A stretch of DNA of 57,468 bases, taken from positions 1 to 57,468 of the forward strand of contig CALUSQ010000010.1 of NCBI GenBank assembly GCA_944323475.1, in the 5' to 3' direction. This document shows positions 7,630 to 17,500 of the stretch, piece after piece; the stretch's first letter is position 1; each line of letters starts with the position of its first letter. Source of the stretch: Candidatus Gastranaerophilales bacterium. Lineage in GTDB: Bacteria > Cyanobacteriota > Vampirovibrionia > Gastranaerophilales > Gastranaerophilaceae. The translations under genes were made by a program, and so were the position numbers. The notes under the pieces were generated by a model. The model ran no database searches. It had not been told where the DNA came from and saw nothing but the letters and a program-made list of their open reading frames with translations.

Positions 7630-8377
7630 ATGAAATTCTTTGGAACATATAACCAATACCGCGAGCAGTAAGAATCAATTCCGGATTAGCCGGATCTGTT
7701 TCGAGTTTTGAACGCAATCTTGAAATATGAACGTCAACAACTCTCGTATCAATTCTATGATCAGGCGGATAAGCCCATACATATTGAAGAATTTCATTTC
7801 TAGAATATGCTTGACCAGAATTATTAACTAACAGCTCAAGAAGGCTAAATTCCATACCTGTAAGACGAATACGTTCATTTTTTCTAAACACTTGACGTCT
7901 TGCAGTATCAATCTTTATATTGCCTGTTGTAATAACATTTTTTGTTACTTTACCTGTAGAAGGAGCTATTTCTCTGTTTGTAGAACGTCTTAAAACTGAT
8001 TTGACACGAGCTTCAAGTTCTTTCGGGCTGAATGGTTTAACCACATAATCATCAGCACCTAGTTCCAAACCTGTAATTCTTTCTGAAACATCACCTAATG
8101 CAGTTAATATAATAATCGGAACATCAGAAGTTCTTCTGATTTCACGACATACTCCATAACCATCCATTTTAGGCATCATAACATCAAGTACTACCAAATC
8201 AGGGTTTTCTTTATTAAATACAGCAACTGCTTCTTCACCATCAGCTGCAGTAACAATGTCATAACCAATCATTCCTAATCTTGTTTCAAGAATTCTTCTG
8301 ATACTTGCTTCATCATCAGCAATCAATATTTTTTGCTTGGTTTCGCCCTGTTCATTTACTTCATTTGTTGGACACAT
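7628..8377 (-). CDS. rpaB: OmpR-family response regulator, RpaB/Ycf27-like
   Basis: DNA-binding response regulator. The receiver domain (about 16-130) has the acidic pair D21/D22, phosphoacceptor D65 in LVVLDVMMPKMDGYG, T92 and K114 in YVVKPFSPKELEARV. The winged-helix domain (about 150-249) has RIRLTGMEFSLLELLV and VVDVHISRLRSKLE. The strings ASIRRILETRLGMIGY, ITGLELGADDYVVKPF and PELILTARGIGYMF are those of cyanobacterial RpaB, which binds HLR1 (TTACA-type) boxes. No sensor kinase is adjacent, as is usual for rpaB. The start ATG has AGGT upstream. It diverges from thrS across 220 bp containing an 11-bp direct repeat. Confidence 0.94.
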   Translation of the reverse strand: MCPTNEVNEQGETKQKILIADDEASIRRILETRLGMIGYDIVTAADGEEAVAVFNKENPDLVVLDVMMPKMDGYGVCREIRRTSDVPIIILTALGDVSERITGLELGADDYVVKPFSPKELEARVKSVLRRSTNREIAPSTGKVTKNVITTGNIKIDTARRQVFRKNERIRLTGMEFSLLELLVNNSGQAYSRNEILQYVWAYPPDHRIDTRVVDVHISRLRSKLETDPANPELILTARGIGYMFQRIS

Positions 8378-8452
8378 GTTAAAAACCTATCTTTCTTTAC
8401 CCTATGCATAAACTAAACATCAATATTTTAAATAACATTAAATAATTTAACG

Positions 8453-8493
8453 TTATATTACAAAATATTGATTTATTTTAAATTATATTACAA
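8453..8493. promoter_or_regulatory. 11-bp direct repeat between rpaB and thrS
   Basis: TTATATTACAA occurs at 8453-8463 and again at 8483-8493, exactly 30 bp (about three helical turns) apart. Each copy contains TTACA, the core of the RpaB HLR1 half-site, although HLR1 half-sites are normally about 10 bp apart. Possible autoregulatory site. Confidence 0.45.
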
Positions 8494-8537
8494 TTTATTT
8501 ATATAGTCAACTTAACTCAAGCAGAGAATTGACAAGT

Positions 8538-8566
8538 TTGCAATAGTTCTTTGCTGGTGCTATAAA
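8538..8566 (+). promoter_or_regulatory. Promoter of thrS
   Basis: TTGCAA (8538-8543), a 17-bp spacer ending TGC, then TATAAA (8561-8566): an extended -10 promoter. Predicted 5' UTR of about 25 bases with GAGGG before the ATG. Confidence 0.6.
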
Positions 8567-8597
8567 GGTATAGGATAAGTAAAAAGAGGGAAAAATA

Positions 8598-10547
8598 ATG
8601 TCTAACATTGAGGTAATTTTACCTGACAATTCAAAAATTTCATTACAAGAAGGTGCTAATGGTTATGATCTTGCACAAAAAATAAGCGACGGTTTGTTAA
8701 AAAATGCTGTTGCACTTGAAATAAATGGCGAAATGAAAGACATCCGAACATCCCTCACGAATGGTGACAAAGTTAAAATTTTAACAGCAAAAGACCCAGA
8801 AACTCTTTCTATATTGCGCCACTCTACATCTCACGTAATGGCACAAGCTGTAATAGCACTATTTCCTCAAGCAAAACTTGCTATAGGTCCTGCTATTGAA
8901 AACGGGTTTTATTATGACTTTGATCTTGAAGGTCACACTTTCACAGAAGAAGATTTAACTAAAATCGAAGATAAGATGAAAGAAATAGTAAAAGAAAATC
9001 TTACTTTCGAAAAATACCTGGTTCCTGATGTTGATGCGCAAATTAACGCATTCAAATCAGAAGGCGAAATATACAAAGCGGAACTTCTTGAAGAACACAG
9101 AGATCACAAACCAACACTATTTTTAACCAAAAATAAAGAAGGTAAATCATTGTTCAATGACCTTTGTGCAGGTCCACACTTACCCAATACGTCTTTTATA
9201 AAAGCTTTTAAACTCATGAAAGTTGCCGGTGCATACTGGAGAGGTGATGCTAAAAACAAAATGCTTCAAAGAATATACGCAACTGCTTTTTGGACAAAAG
9301 AGGATTTAAAAGCATACCTAACAATGCTTGAAGAAGCTGAAAAAAGAGATCACAGAAAATTAGGAGCAAAACTTGATTTATTCTCAACAAGAGAAGAACT
9401 TGGGGCAGGTCTGGTGTTGTGGCACCCAAATCTTGCTGTAGTAAGAGAAGAAATAGAAAATTATTGGAGAACAGAACACAGAAAAAGAGGTTATGTAATT
9501 GTTAATACACCTCACATTGCAAAATCAAAACTATGGGAAATTTCTGGCCACGCTGATCACTACAGGGACAATATGTTTTTCTTACAGAAAGAAGAAGATT
9601 CTGATGACCAATTTATTCTAAAACCAATGAATTGCCCATTTCATATTTTGATTTATCAAGCAAACAGACATTCATATCGTTCATTGCCGCTAAGAATGGC
9701 GGAACTGGGTACAGTATATAGAAGAGAACACTCAGGTGCTCTTGGTGGACTAACAAGAGTCCAAGGTTTTACTCAAGATGATGCTCACGTATTTTGTACA
9801 CCAGAACAACTGGTTGATGAAATTAATGAAATTATTGATTTTGTTGCAGATACAATGGCCATATTCAAAATGGATTTTGAAGTTGAACTCTCAACTCGTC
9901 CTGAAAGCTATGTCGGTGAAATAGAAAACTGGAACAGAGCTGAAGCCGGTTTGAAAGAAGCAATGGACAGACGAGGAATGAAATATGAAATCAACGAAGG
10001 CGATGGAGCTTTTTACGGTCCCAAAATAGACTTTAAAGTAAAAGACGCAATTGGAAGAACTTGGCAATGTGCTACTATTCAATTAGATTTTAACTTGCCT
10101 GAACGTTTTGACATAAAATATCAAGACAAAGACGGACAAATGAAAACTCCTGTTATGCTTCACAGAGTAATATTCGGTTCAATGGAACGCTTCCATGGAA
10201 TATTGATTGAACATTATGCAGGTGCATTCCCTCTTTGGTTAGCACCAACACAAGTTGCAATTGTTCCAATTTCAAATGACAAACATACTGATTATGCTGA
10301 AGAAGTTTATAAAAAGCTAAGAGCAACAGGCATCAGAGCAACTCTCGATGACCGTTCGGAAAGTATGAATTATAAAATCAGAGAAGCACTACAAGACAAA
10401 AAAATCCCTTATGTTGTTGTAATTGGTGATAAAGAAATGTCTGAAAAATCAGTTGCAATAAGAAAAAGAGGTGAAGGTCCAATAGGTTCAAGAACAATTG
10501 ATGAGTTTGAATCTATGATACTTGATGAAATAAAAAACAGAGTATAA
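8598..10547 (+). CDS. thrS: Threonine--tRNA ligase
   Basis: Class II synthetase charging tRNA-Thr. Domains in order: TGS (about 1-62), the N-terminal editing domain (about 65-230; the HxxxH is in LRHSTSHVMAQAV), the catalytic core (about 245-535) with KPMNCPFHI (C346, zinc ligand), TVYRREHSGALGGL, TRVQGFTQDDAH and the motif 3 region HRVIFGSMERF, then the anticodon-binding domain with APTQVAIVPIS and RSESMNYKIREA. Full length at 649 aa. GAGGG sits before the ATG. tsaD follows 3 bases downstream, so the two tRNA-function genes are probably co-transcribed. Confidence 0.98.
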   Translation: MSNIEVILPDNSKISLQEGANGYDLAQKISDGLLKNAVALEINGEMKDIRTSLTNGDKVKILTAKDPETLSILRHSTSHVMAQAVIALFPQAKLAIGPAIENGFYYDFDLEGHTFTEEDLTKIEDKMKEIVKENLTFEKYLVPDVDAQINAFKSEGEIYKAELLEEHRDHKPTLFLTKNKEGKSLFNDLCAGPHLPNTSFIKAFKLMKVAGAYWRGDAKNKMLQRIYATAFWTKEDLKAYLTMLEEAEKRDHRKLGAKLDLFSTREELGAGLVLWHPNLAVVREEIENYWRTEHRKRGYVIVNTPHIAKSKLWEISGHADHYRDNMFFLQKEEDSDDQFILKPMNCPFHILIYQANRHSYRSLPLRMAELGTVYRREHSGALGGLTRVQGFTQDDAHVFCTPEQLVDEINEIIDFVADTMAIFKMDFEVELSTRPESYVGEIENWNRAEAGLKEAMDRRGMKYEINEGDGAFYGPKIDFKVKDAIGRTWQCATIQLDFNLPERFDIKYQDKDGQMKTPVMLHRVIFGSMERFHGILIEHYAGAFPLWLAPTQVAIVPISNDKHTDYAEEVYKKLRATGIRATLDDRSESMNYKIREALQDKKIPYVVVIGDKEMSEKSVAIRKRGEGPIGSRTIDEFESMILDEIKNRV

Positions 10548-10550
10548 AAT

Positions 10551-11609
10551 ATGCCAAAGCTTTTGAAAGAATTTAAAAGACCAATTAGTGGAGAATCTGT
10601 ATTCATAGGACCTGATTCAAAAGAAGACATAATAATTATGGCGTTAGAATCAAGTTGTGATGAAACTGCTTGCGCAATTGTAAAAAACGGAAGAGAAGTT
10701 CTTGCAAATATTGTTGCATCTCAAATAAAAACACACCGCGAATTCGGTGGCGTTGTGCCAGAAGTTGCAGCAAGAGAACACCTTGATGCTGTCAATTTAA
10801 TCATACAAGAAGCCTTTGAACAATCAGGTTTAAAACCTCAAGATATTACAGCAATAGCTGCTACAGTTGGTCCGGGTTTGGTTGGCTCCTTACTCGTTGG
10901 GCTTAATGCTGCAAAAGCACTTGCAGTTACATATGACAAACCATTTATAGGCGTAAACCACTTAAATGCACACGTTTGTGCTAACTATATCGATACTGAT
11001 CTTAAGCCTCCAATGATTGCTCTTTTGATTAGTGGCGGTCATACACAGATAATAAAAGTCGATGATTACCTTAATCAAGAAATAATAGGTGAAACAATAG
11101 ATGACGCAACAGGCGAAGCTTATGACAAAGTAGCAAGACTTCTTGGACTTCCTTATCCTGGAGGACTTAACCTTGACAGGATGGCGCCTAATGGTAATCC
11201 AAAAGCATTCCAACTTCCGGAAGCAAAAGTTCAAGGTGAGTTTGATTTCAGTTTTTCAGGATTAAAGACAGCTGTTCTAAATTTAACACGCAAATTAAAA
11301 AAAGAAACAGGCTCAATACCCAAAGAAGATGTTGCAGCAAGTTTTCAAGAAAGAATAACTTCTACTTTATTTAAAAAGACATTAAAAGCAGCAGAAAAAT
11401 ATAATATTAAACAAATTGTCCTTGGTGGAGGAGTTGCAGCAAATTCTGAAATCAGAAAAAAATTCTTTTCACTTGAAAATGAAGGCTACAAAATTTTTGC
11501 ACCTGCAATGAAATATTGTACTGACAACGCATCAATGATAGCGAGCTCCGCCTATTTTCTTGCAAACACAATGGATTCTTTAGAAGTTGAAGTTTTTTCA
11601 AGATGCTAA
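10551..11609 (+). CDS. tsaD: tRNA N6-adenosine threonylcarbamoyltransferase
   Basis: Kae1/TsaD protein transferring the threonylcarbamoyl group to A37 of ANN-decoding tRNAs, with TsaB/E partners encoded elsewhere. Signatures: MALESSCDETACAIV, GGVVPEVAAREH, NHLNAHV with metal ligands H137 and H141, ALLISGGHTQI, DDATGEAYDKVARLLGLPYPGG and VLGGGVAANSEIR. Most family members begin at the MALESSC methionine. Here the frame has 29 extra N-terminal residues, and neither ATG (10551 or 10638) has a strong Shine-Dalgarno. I keep the longer form because it follows thrS by only 3 bases. The start is the uncertain part. Confidence 0.96.
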   Translation: MPKLLKEFKRPISGESVFIGPDSKEDIIIMALESSCDETACAIVKNGREVLANIVASQIKTHREFGGVVPEVAAREHLDAVNLIIQEAFEQSGLKPQDITAIAATVGPGLVGSLLVGLNAAKALAVTYDKPFIGVNHLNAHVCANYIDTDLKPPMIALLISGGHTQIIKVDDYLNQEIIGETIDDATGEAYDKVARLLGLPYPGGLNLDRMAPNGNPKAFQLPEAKVQGEFDFSFSGLKTAVLNLTRKLKKETGSIPKEDVAASFQERITSTLFKKTLKAAEKYNIKQIVLGGGVAANSEIRKKFFSLENEGYKIFAPAMKYCTDNASMIASSAYFLANTMDSLEVEVFSRC

Positions 11610-11646
11610 ATAACAAAAACTTTTTTGTTGGTATTTTTACGCAAAT

Positions 11647-12612
11647 ATGATAAAGCCATTAATAACTAATAACGGTCTGCCGGTCCGTGTCATCATAAAA
11701 GCATCAAAAGAAGAACGCATAAACATAATTAATAAAATGCTTGAAAAAGAGTATGATTTTTTATGCTCAAATATAGATCCACAATCAATAGAAAATAAGA
11801 TTATTCACGTAAAAGCAATTCGCCAATATTTAAAAATTGCATTAAAAGGCTTTGACATAAAACTCAAAGAATTAACAACATACTCAAAAAATAAAGATCC
11901 AATAGCAAGTGTATATTATGATAAAGATTACTATCCTAGAAAGATACGGATACATTTACCAATGGAGCAAACACTAAAAAGCTTTTTTATAAAATATAAT
12001 CAAAAAAGAACTCCATTATCTAAAATTATTAACTACTTAAAACAAGGTCCAATTTACTCATTTAACAGTGATAATTTGGAAGTATTATTGCACGAATCTA
12101 TTCATGCATTTCAAGTAATGTTAAATATAGATGGGCAAAGTTTTGAAAAGAATATATTAAAGTATATTAAAAACGATATTCTTAAAAATCAAACCATAGA
12201 CAAAAAAACATTGATACATATGCAAGCAAAATATTATAAAATCAAAAGACATATTTACAAAACACTAATATATACGTTCGAGAAAGAGCCACAATTTAAT
12301 AAAGATAAGTTTTTGATAAATCTTAATAATGAATTGAATAATGGTGATATAAGAGATAATTATTTAAAGATTATATTTTTAAAAAGCTTTTTAAGAGACA
12401 TACAAGCAGAAATAATGGCATACAATAAATCTGAGGCAATTATAAATTTAAAAAAAACAGGCGATGAAATAAAAAACATAGACAAATATATAAAAAGAAC
12501 AGATATAGAAACAGAACTTCATCTCATATCAAAAGAAAAAACAATAAAAGAAGAATTAATAAAAGCAATAAAAGAAGAAAGAACGAAGCATAATACTCTT
12601 GCCATAAGGTAA
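11647..12612 (+). CDS. Uncharacterised protein with HExxH motif
   Basis: I do not recognise the family. The protein (321 aa) is Lys/Ile/Asn rich, mainly helical, with no signal peptide or membrane segment. LLHESIHAFQVML contains HExxH (H149, E150, H153) flanked by hydrophobic residues, the usual zinc metallopeptidase active-site helix. About 100 residues later DIQAEIMAYNKSEA offers E255 as a possible third ligand, as in gluzincins. That assignment is inference. It lies between tsaD and pyrF in the same direction. No Shine-Dalgarno is visible before the ATG. Codon use is as AT-rich as its neighbours. Confidence 0.75.
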   Translation: MIKPLITNNGLPVRVIIKASKEERINIINKMLEKEYDFLCSNIDPQSIENKIIHVKAIRQYLKIALKGFDIKLKELTTYSKNKDPIASVYYDKDYYPRKIRIHLPMEQTLKSFFIKYNQKRTPLSKIINYLKQGPIYSFNSDNLEVLLHESIHAFQVMLNIDGQSFEKNILKYIKNDILKNQTIDKKTLIHMQAKYYKIKRHIYKTLIYTFEKEPQFNKDKFLINLNNELNNGDIRDNYLKIIFLKSFLRDIQAEIMAYNKSEAIINLKKTGDEIKNIDKYIKRTDIETELHLISKEKTIKEELIKAIKEERTKHNTLAIR

Positions 12613-12659
12613 TTAAAATGCTATATTTGAAGAGTTCTAGATATTTTTAGAGATACGGT

Positions 12660-13418
12660 ATGGGTATTAAAAATAGAAATTTGTCAGCAAAAGACCGCAT
12701 AGTTCTTGCTTTAGATACAGATTCTATGGAAGAAGTTGAAAGACTTGTTACATTATTAAAAGACTATGTCGGATGCTTTAAAGTAGGCCCACAGCTTTTT
12801 ACCTCCTGTGCATATGATGCAATAGATATGATAAAAAGACTCGGGGGTGATGTATATTTTGATGGCAAATTTCATGATATACCAACAACTGTTGCAAAAG
12901 CTGGTTCTAATTTGATAAAAAGAGGAATAACAACATTCAGTGCACACTTGGCTGGTGGTTCTAAAATGCTCACAACTACTGTCCGTGTAGCTAAAGAAAC
13001 AGCAAAAAAGTTTAATATGCCAGAACCCACTATCTTGGGAGTAACACTTTTATCAAGTTTTGGACAAAGAACATTGACTGAAGAACTCAATGTTAAAATG
13101 AACATTGATGAATATGTATCACATCTAACATATCTGGCTAAAGAATCTAAAATTGATGGTGTAATAGCAAGTGCATCCGAAGCAAAAAAAATAAGACAAG
13201 AGTTTTCTGATGAGTTTATAATTTTATGTCCAGCAATTCGTCCAACTTGGTCTGTAGTTAATGACCAAATTCGTGTAGTTACTCCTGCTGATGCAATAAG
13301 AGCAGGTGTCGATTACATGGTAGTAGGCCGTCCTATTACTGCAGCAGAAGACCCGATTGCTGCAGCAAACCTTATTATTGATGAAATTGAAGAAGCATCC
13401 AAAACTATAGAAGTTTAA
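12660..13418 (+). CDS. pyrF: Orotidine 5'-phosphate decarboxylase
   Basis: Last step of UMP synthesis (OMP to UMP plus CO2). A 252-residue TIM barrel starting with LALDTDSMEEV. The catalytic DxKxxD is DGKFHD (D68, K70, D73) followed by IPTT. The phosphate-binding end is CPAIRP and VVGRPITAAEDP. Length is typical. The Shine-Dalgarno is weak. It is followed after 26 bases by ald in the same direction. Confidence 0.96.
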   Translation: MGIKNRNLSAKDRIVLALDTDSMEEVERLVTLLKDYVGCFKVGPQLFTSCAYDAIDMIKRLGGDVYFDGKFHDIPTTVAKAGSNLIKRGITTFSAHLAGGSKMLTTTVRVAKETAKKFNMPEPTILGVTLLSSFGQRTLTEELNVKMNIDEYVSHLTYLAKESKIDGVIASASEAKKIRQEFSDEFIILCPAIRPTWSVVNDQIRVVTPADAIRAGVDYMVVGRPITAAEDPIAAANLIIDEIEEASKTIEV

Positions 13419-13444
13419 CAAATTTATAATGACTGGAGGTATTA

Positions 13445-14566
13445 ATGATTATAGGTGTCCCTAAGGAAGTAAAAAGCTGTGAAAGCAGAGTGGCTTTAAT
13501 ACCTTCGTCAGTAAAAACACTTGTAAACAAAGACAATATAGTTTACATACAAAAAGATGCCGGTGCAGCAATTGGATTTAGTGATGATCAATATGAATCT
13601 GCTGGTGCTAAAATTATAGAAACAGCCAAAGAAGTATACGATAAAGCTGAAATCATAGTAAAAGTAAACGAACCACAAAAAGAAGAATATGAACTGTTAA
13701 AAAGTAATCAAACATTACTCACTTTCTTCCATTTAGCAATTGAACCGGAATTAACACAAGTTCTCTTGAAAAAGAAAATAACAGCTATTGCATATGAAAC
13801 AATAGAAAAAGAAGACGGAACAAGACCTGTATTATTCCCAATGAGTGAAATAGCAGGAAGAATGGCAGTACAAGTCGGTTCAAGATATCTTGAAAATCCT
13901 CATGGTGGTATTGGCAAACTCATAGGTGGAGTACCTGGCGTTTATCCAGCAAGAGTATTGATTATAGGTGCTGGTGTTGTTGGCACAAATGCTGCCAAAA
14001 TTGCTATCGGGATGGGTGCAAATGTTACAGTAATAGATGTTAATCCTGAAAAGCTCAGTTGGATCGACAATAAATTTAATGGCAAAGTTAGCACTGCAAT
14101 ATCAAATGAATATAATTTAGAAAAATTCATAAAAAGGGCTGATTTAGTTATTGGTGCAGTACTTATTCCATCAAAAAAAGCACCTATAATAGTAAAAGAA
14201 TATATGGTTAAAGAAATGAAAGAAGGCTCTGTAATAGTAGATGTATCAATTGACCAAGGCGGTATATTTGAAACAATCGAAAAACCTCGTTCATTAGATG
14301 ACCCAACATTTAAAAAATACGGTGTTGTCCACTATGCGGTACCTAATATTCCAAGTTGTGTAGGAAGAACAGCAACTATATCCTTGAATAATTATACTAT
14401 GCCATACATTGAAAAACTTGTTTCAAAAGGATTCATTGCAGCAGTAAAATCTACTCCTGAGTTATATAAAGGTATCAATACCTATAAAGGTAAGCTAACA
14501 AATCCTTATGCAGCAAAAGCTCTCGGAATAACATATTCCGAACTTTCAATGCTTATTGGCTTTTAA
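13445..14566 (+). CDS. ald: Alanine dehydrogenase
   Basis: NAD-dependent reversible deamination of L-alanine to pyruvate and ammonia. IGVPKEVKSCESRVALIP at the N terminus carries the substrate-binding Arg, LLTFFHLA follows, and the NAD-binding fold has GAGVVGTNAAKIAIGMGA (about 173-190). Later VDVSIDQGGIFET and VPNIPSCVGRTAT are family signatures. Full length at 373 aa. Strong GGAGG Shine-Dalgarno. It converges on the large helicase with 4 bases between stops and no terminator visible. Confidence 0.97.
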   Translation: MIIGVPKEVKSCESRVALIPSSVKTLVNKDNIVYIQKDAGAAIGFSDDQYESAGAKIIETAKEVYDKAEIIVKVNEPQKEEYELLKSNQTLLTFFHLAIEPELTQVLLKKKITAIAYETIEKEDGTRPVLFPMSEIAGRMAVQVGSRYLENPHGGIGKLIGGVPGVYPARVLIIGAGVVGTNAAKIAIGMGANVTVIDVNPEKLSWIDNKFNGKVSTAISNEYNLEKFIKRADLVIGAVLIPSKKAPIIVKEYMVKEMKEGSVIVDVSIDQGGIFETIEKPRSLDDPTFKKYGVVHYAVPNIPSCVGRTATISLNNYTMPYIEKLVSKGFIAAVKSTPELYKGINTYKGKLTNPYAAKALGITYSELSMLIGF

Positions 14567-14570
14567 TATC

Positions 14571-17500
14571 TTATAAACCAACAAAAATTTGTTTCACTCT
14601 ATCAATACAAGCTTGAGAGCTATGTTCCCATTCACGGAAAGAAATTCGTGTAACTTTGTAGCCTGCTCTCTCAAGTATAGTTTGTTTTTTAATATCAGAT
14701 ATATTGGACTTTTGATTATCTTCAACACCATCAATTTCAATAATAACTTCGTTGCCTAATTCATCTTTTAAAATCATATCAGGATAAACACCTGCTGTTT
14801 CAATACCTGCTTTAACATCAAAACCTTCCATAACAAAAGCCTGAGCAACTGTTTGTTCAAAAGAATTTTTAAATTTGTTCTTTTGAAATTCGTCAGTTTT
14901 GGCAGAATCTATATATCTTTGTACATATTCAAGGAAATCTTTCAAAAGCCCAGACGGGAGTTCTTTAGGATCTCTAGAAATATATGTAATCAATTTTTTT
15001 CTTGCTCTTGTAATTGCAACATTAAAAAGATTTGGTTTTTGCAAGAATGTTAAACTTTGAACAAAACTATTTTCTGCAACTGCCCAAGAAAGAATCATCA
15101 CATCTCTTTCATCACCTTGGAAAGTGTGAGCTGTACCAACTTCAATCTGATGTTTTCTGATAGTTGTCTCAGTTAGAACCTTGCATAATGCTTTTTGTAT
15201 AAGATCGACTTGTCCTCTAAATGGCGAGATTATACCAATTGACACAGGGTGGTCATCGTTCCCTTCGTCTTCAAGAATAAGCTCATGAACACGTTTTAAT
15301 ACAGCTTCACATTCTGGTATATTTCTTGTAGCATCAGAGTCAACTTTACCATCCATAACTCTATGCAATTCTAAAACATCATTTGTTCCAGAATCTTTCG
15401 TCATAATACGAATACGATTGCCATAAAACTCTTGATTACTAAACTGAATAATCGGATAATAACTTCTAAAATGTTCATCTAATAAAACAGGATTTGTTGA
15501 ATAATAGTTTGCCAAATCAAACATCGAATTTGTTCTGAATCTCCACATAAGCTGATACTTATCCGGAATATTATATTGACTCAAGAACGATTGTTCTTTT
15601 GCTTTTTCCAAAAAAGATAAATGTGACAATTGTTTATCATCTCCAACAATTACAGCCTTTTTAGCTCTAAATAAAATTGGAAAACAACTTGCAATATCGC
15701 ATTGAGAAGCTTCATCAATAATTGCGACATCAAATAGACCTGACTTCATAGGCAAAGAGCCCGAAACAGCATATGTTGTAACACACCAACAAGGAAAAGC
15801 TTCCAAAAGTGGTGTAAAATCTTCTTCTTCAAGAAGTCTGTTTTGCAAATTTTTCTTACGTTCAACAATTGCCTTTGTATGAATAATTAGTCTTTGTCTT
15901 TTTACTTGATCTCGCAAAAGACCTTTTAAAGATTCACGGCGCTTGTTTTTCAAAATATCGACAGCCAAAACTTTTTGTTTTTTCTTTAGTTGCTTTATTT
16001 GAGAAAGAAGTTGATGAATATTGCCTATTTTGTGTATTCTTGTCTCAATAATTCTAGCTTCACAATCCATTTCTGCTGCTTGCAATTCAAGAGATAATCT
16101 CATTATTGCTTCAGGATCATTTGGAAGAGAATGAAGACCAAGTATTTTTTTTAATTTCATTGCATTTAAAGTATTTGAAATATTTGTAAAAATCCCAGAT
16201 TTTTCAAGATTTTTTTCAATACTTGTAAGTACTGTTTTTATCTGTTCTATTTCATCTTTTTTAAGTTTCTTTTTAATATATTCTTTTTCACCCAAATCAT
16301 TTTCAAGTGCTTGTCTTTTGCCAATTACATCATGCCATTCTTTTTCAAAAGAAATAATTTTTTCACATTTGCTTTCAAGTTCTTTAATAGCAGCCAACAA
16401 TTGATGCATATCATCAACATCAACCATAATTGCATCATCATAACCTGTATCAATATCAATTTTATTTGCTATCAAATCCTGCAATTGAAAACTGAGCTGT
16501 TTTTGATAATTCAATCTTCCAGCTCTTAATGCAAGAAATGGTGCACCAAGCTCATTCAATCTTTGCGCTACAACATCAACAGCCTTGTCCATACGAGAAG
16601 CAACCAAAACAGTTTTGCCATTAGCAACCAAATGTGCAACTAAATTTACAATAGTCTGCGATTTACCTGTACCTGGTGGACCATATACTGCCAACAAAGG
16701 GTTTTGTTCAATTTTCCTTATTACTTCTTCTTGAGAATCACTCAATGAAAGAGGTGTACAAGCAGCAAAGTCTTTTAGTTCTTTTTTATCTTTAGAAGAC
16801 TTGTCAAAAAGCTTGCCAATACCTCTTAAATATTCTTCGTTTACAACAGACAATGCAGATTCTCGAAAATATCCGCTCGGCTTTTCAGCTATTTGAGTCA
16901 ATTCATGCAACACACCTGCTGTTATTGATGGTCTTTTTGTAAGAATAACAGCACTTTGATTAGTTACAGAAACTTTATCCAATTTTATTGATGGTCTTGA
17001 ATCTTGAGAATCATCAACAAAATCATCTACGTTATCGGCATCAATTTTTTGATAAAAAGCATCAGCAAAATCATCTTTTACAAAGTTTTCATCATCATCG
17101 TCATCATGATTTAGAGAAATATCAACATCAGGAAGAATTGATTTCAAAGTAGTTAAAAATATATCAAGCTTTTCTTGATTTAATGGCAATTCCGGAACAA
17201 CTTCTAACAGACCATCAAGCATATGTTCCATTTCATCTTCATCATCACTTTTTCTCATAAGCGCAGTTAAAGCACCAGTATTAAGCGAAATAACATCATC
17301 TTGAAGTGTGCAAGTTATATTTACTCCGTCCCTTTCTAATTTACAAGGTGTATACAAAAGAGGGGTCAAAAATTCATTTTTTCTTTTAGAACGAGAATTT
17401 TTACCAACAAGAAACAAATGTCCGTATATCAAATATTTGTCCTTTTGACTCATCTCACTTTGAATCATAAGTTCTGTCAAATCACTGTCAGAACCATCTA

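Noticed and set aside
11610..11640. Terminator after tsaD (AACAAAAA/TTTTTTGTT)
   Set aside because: The stem is only A-T pairs with almost no loop; too weak to call.
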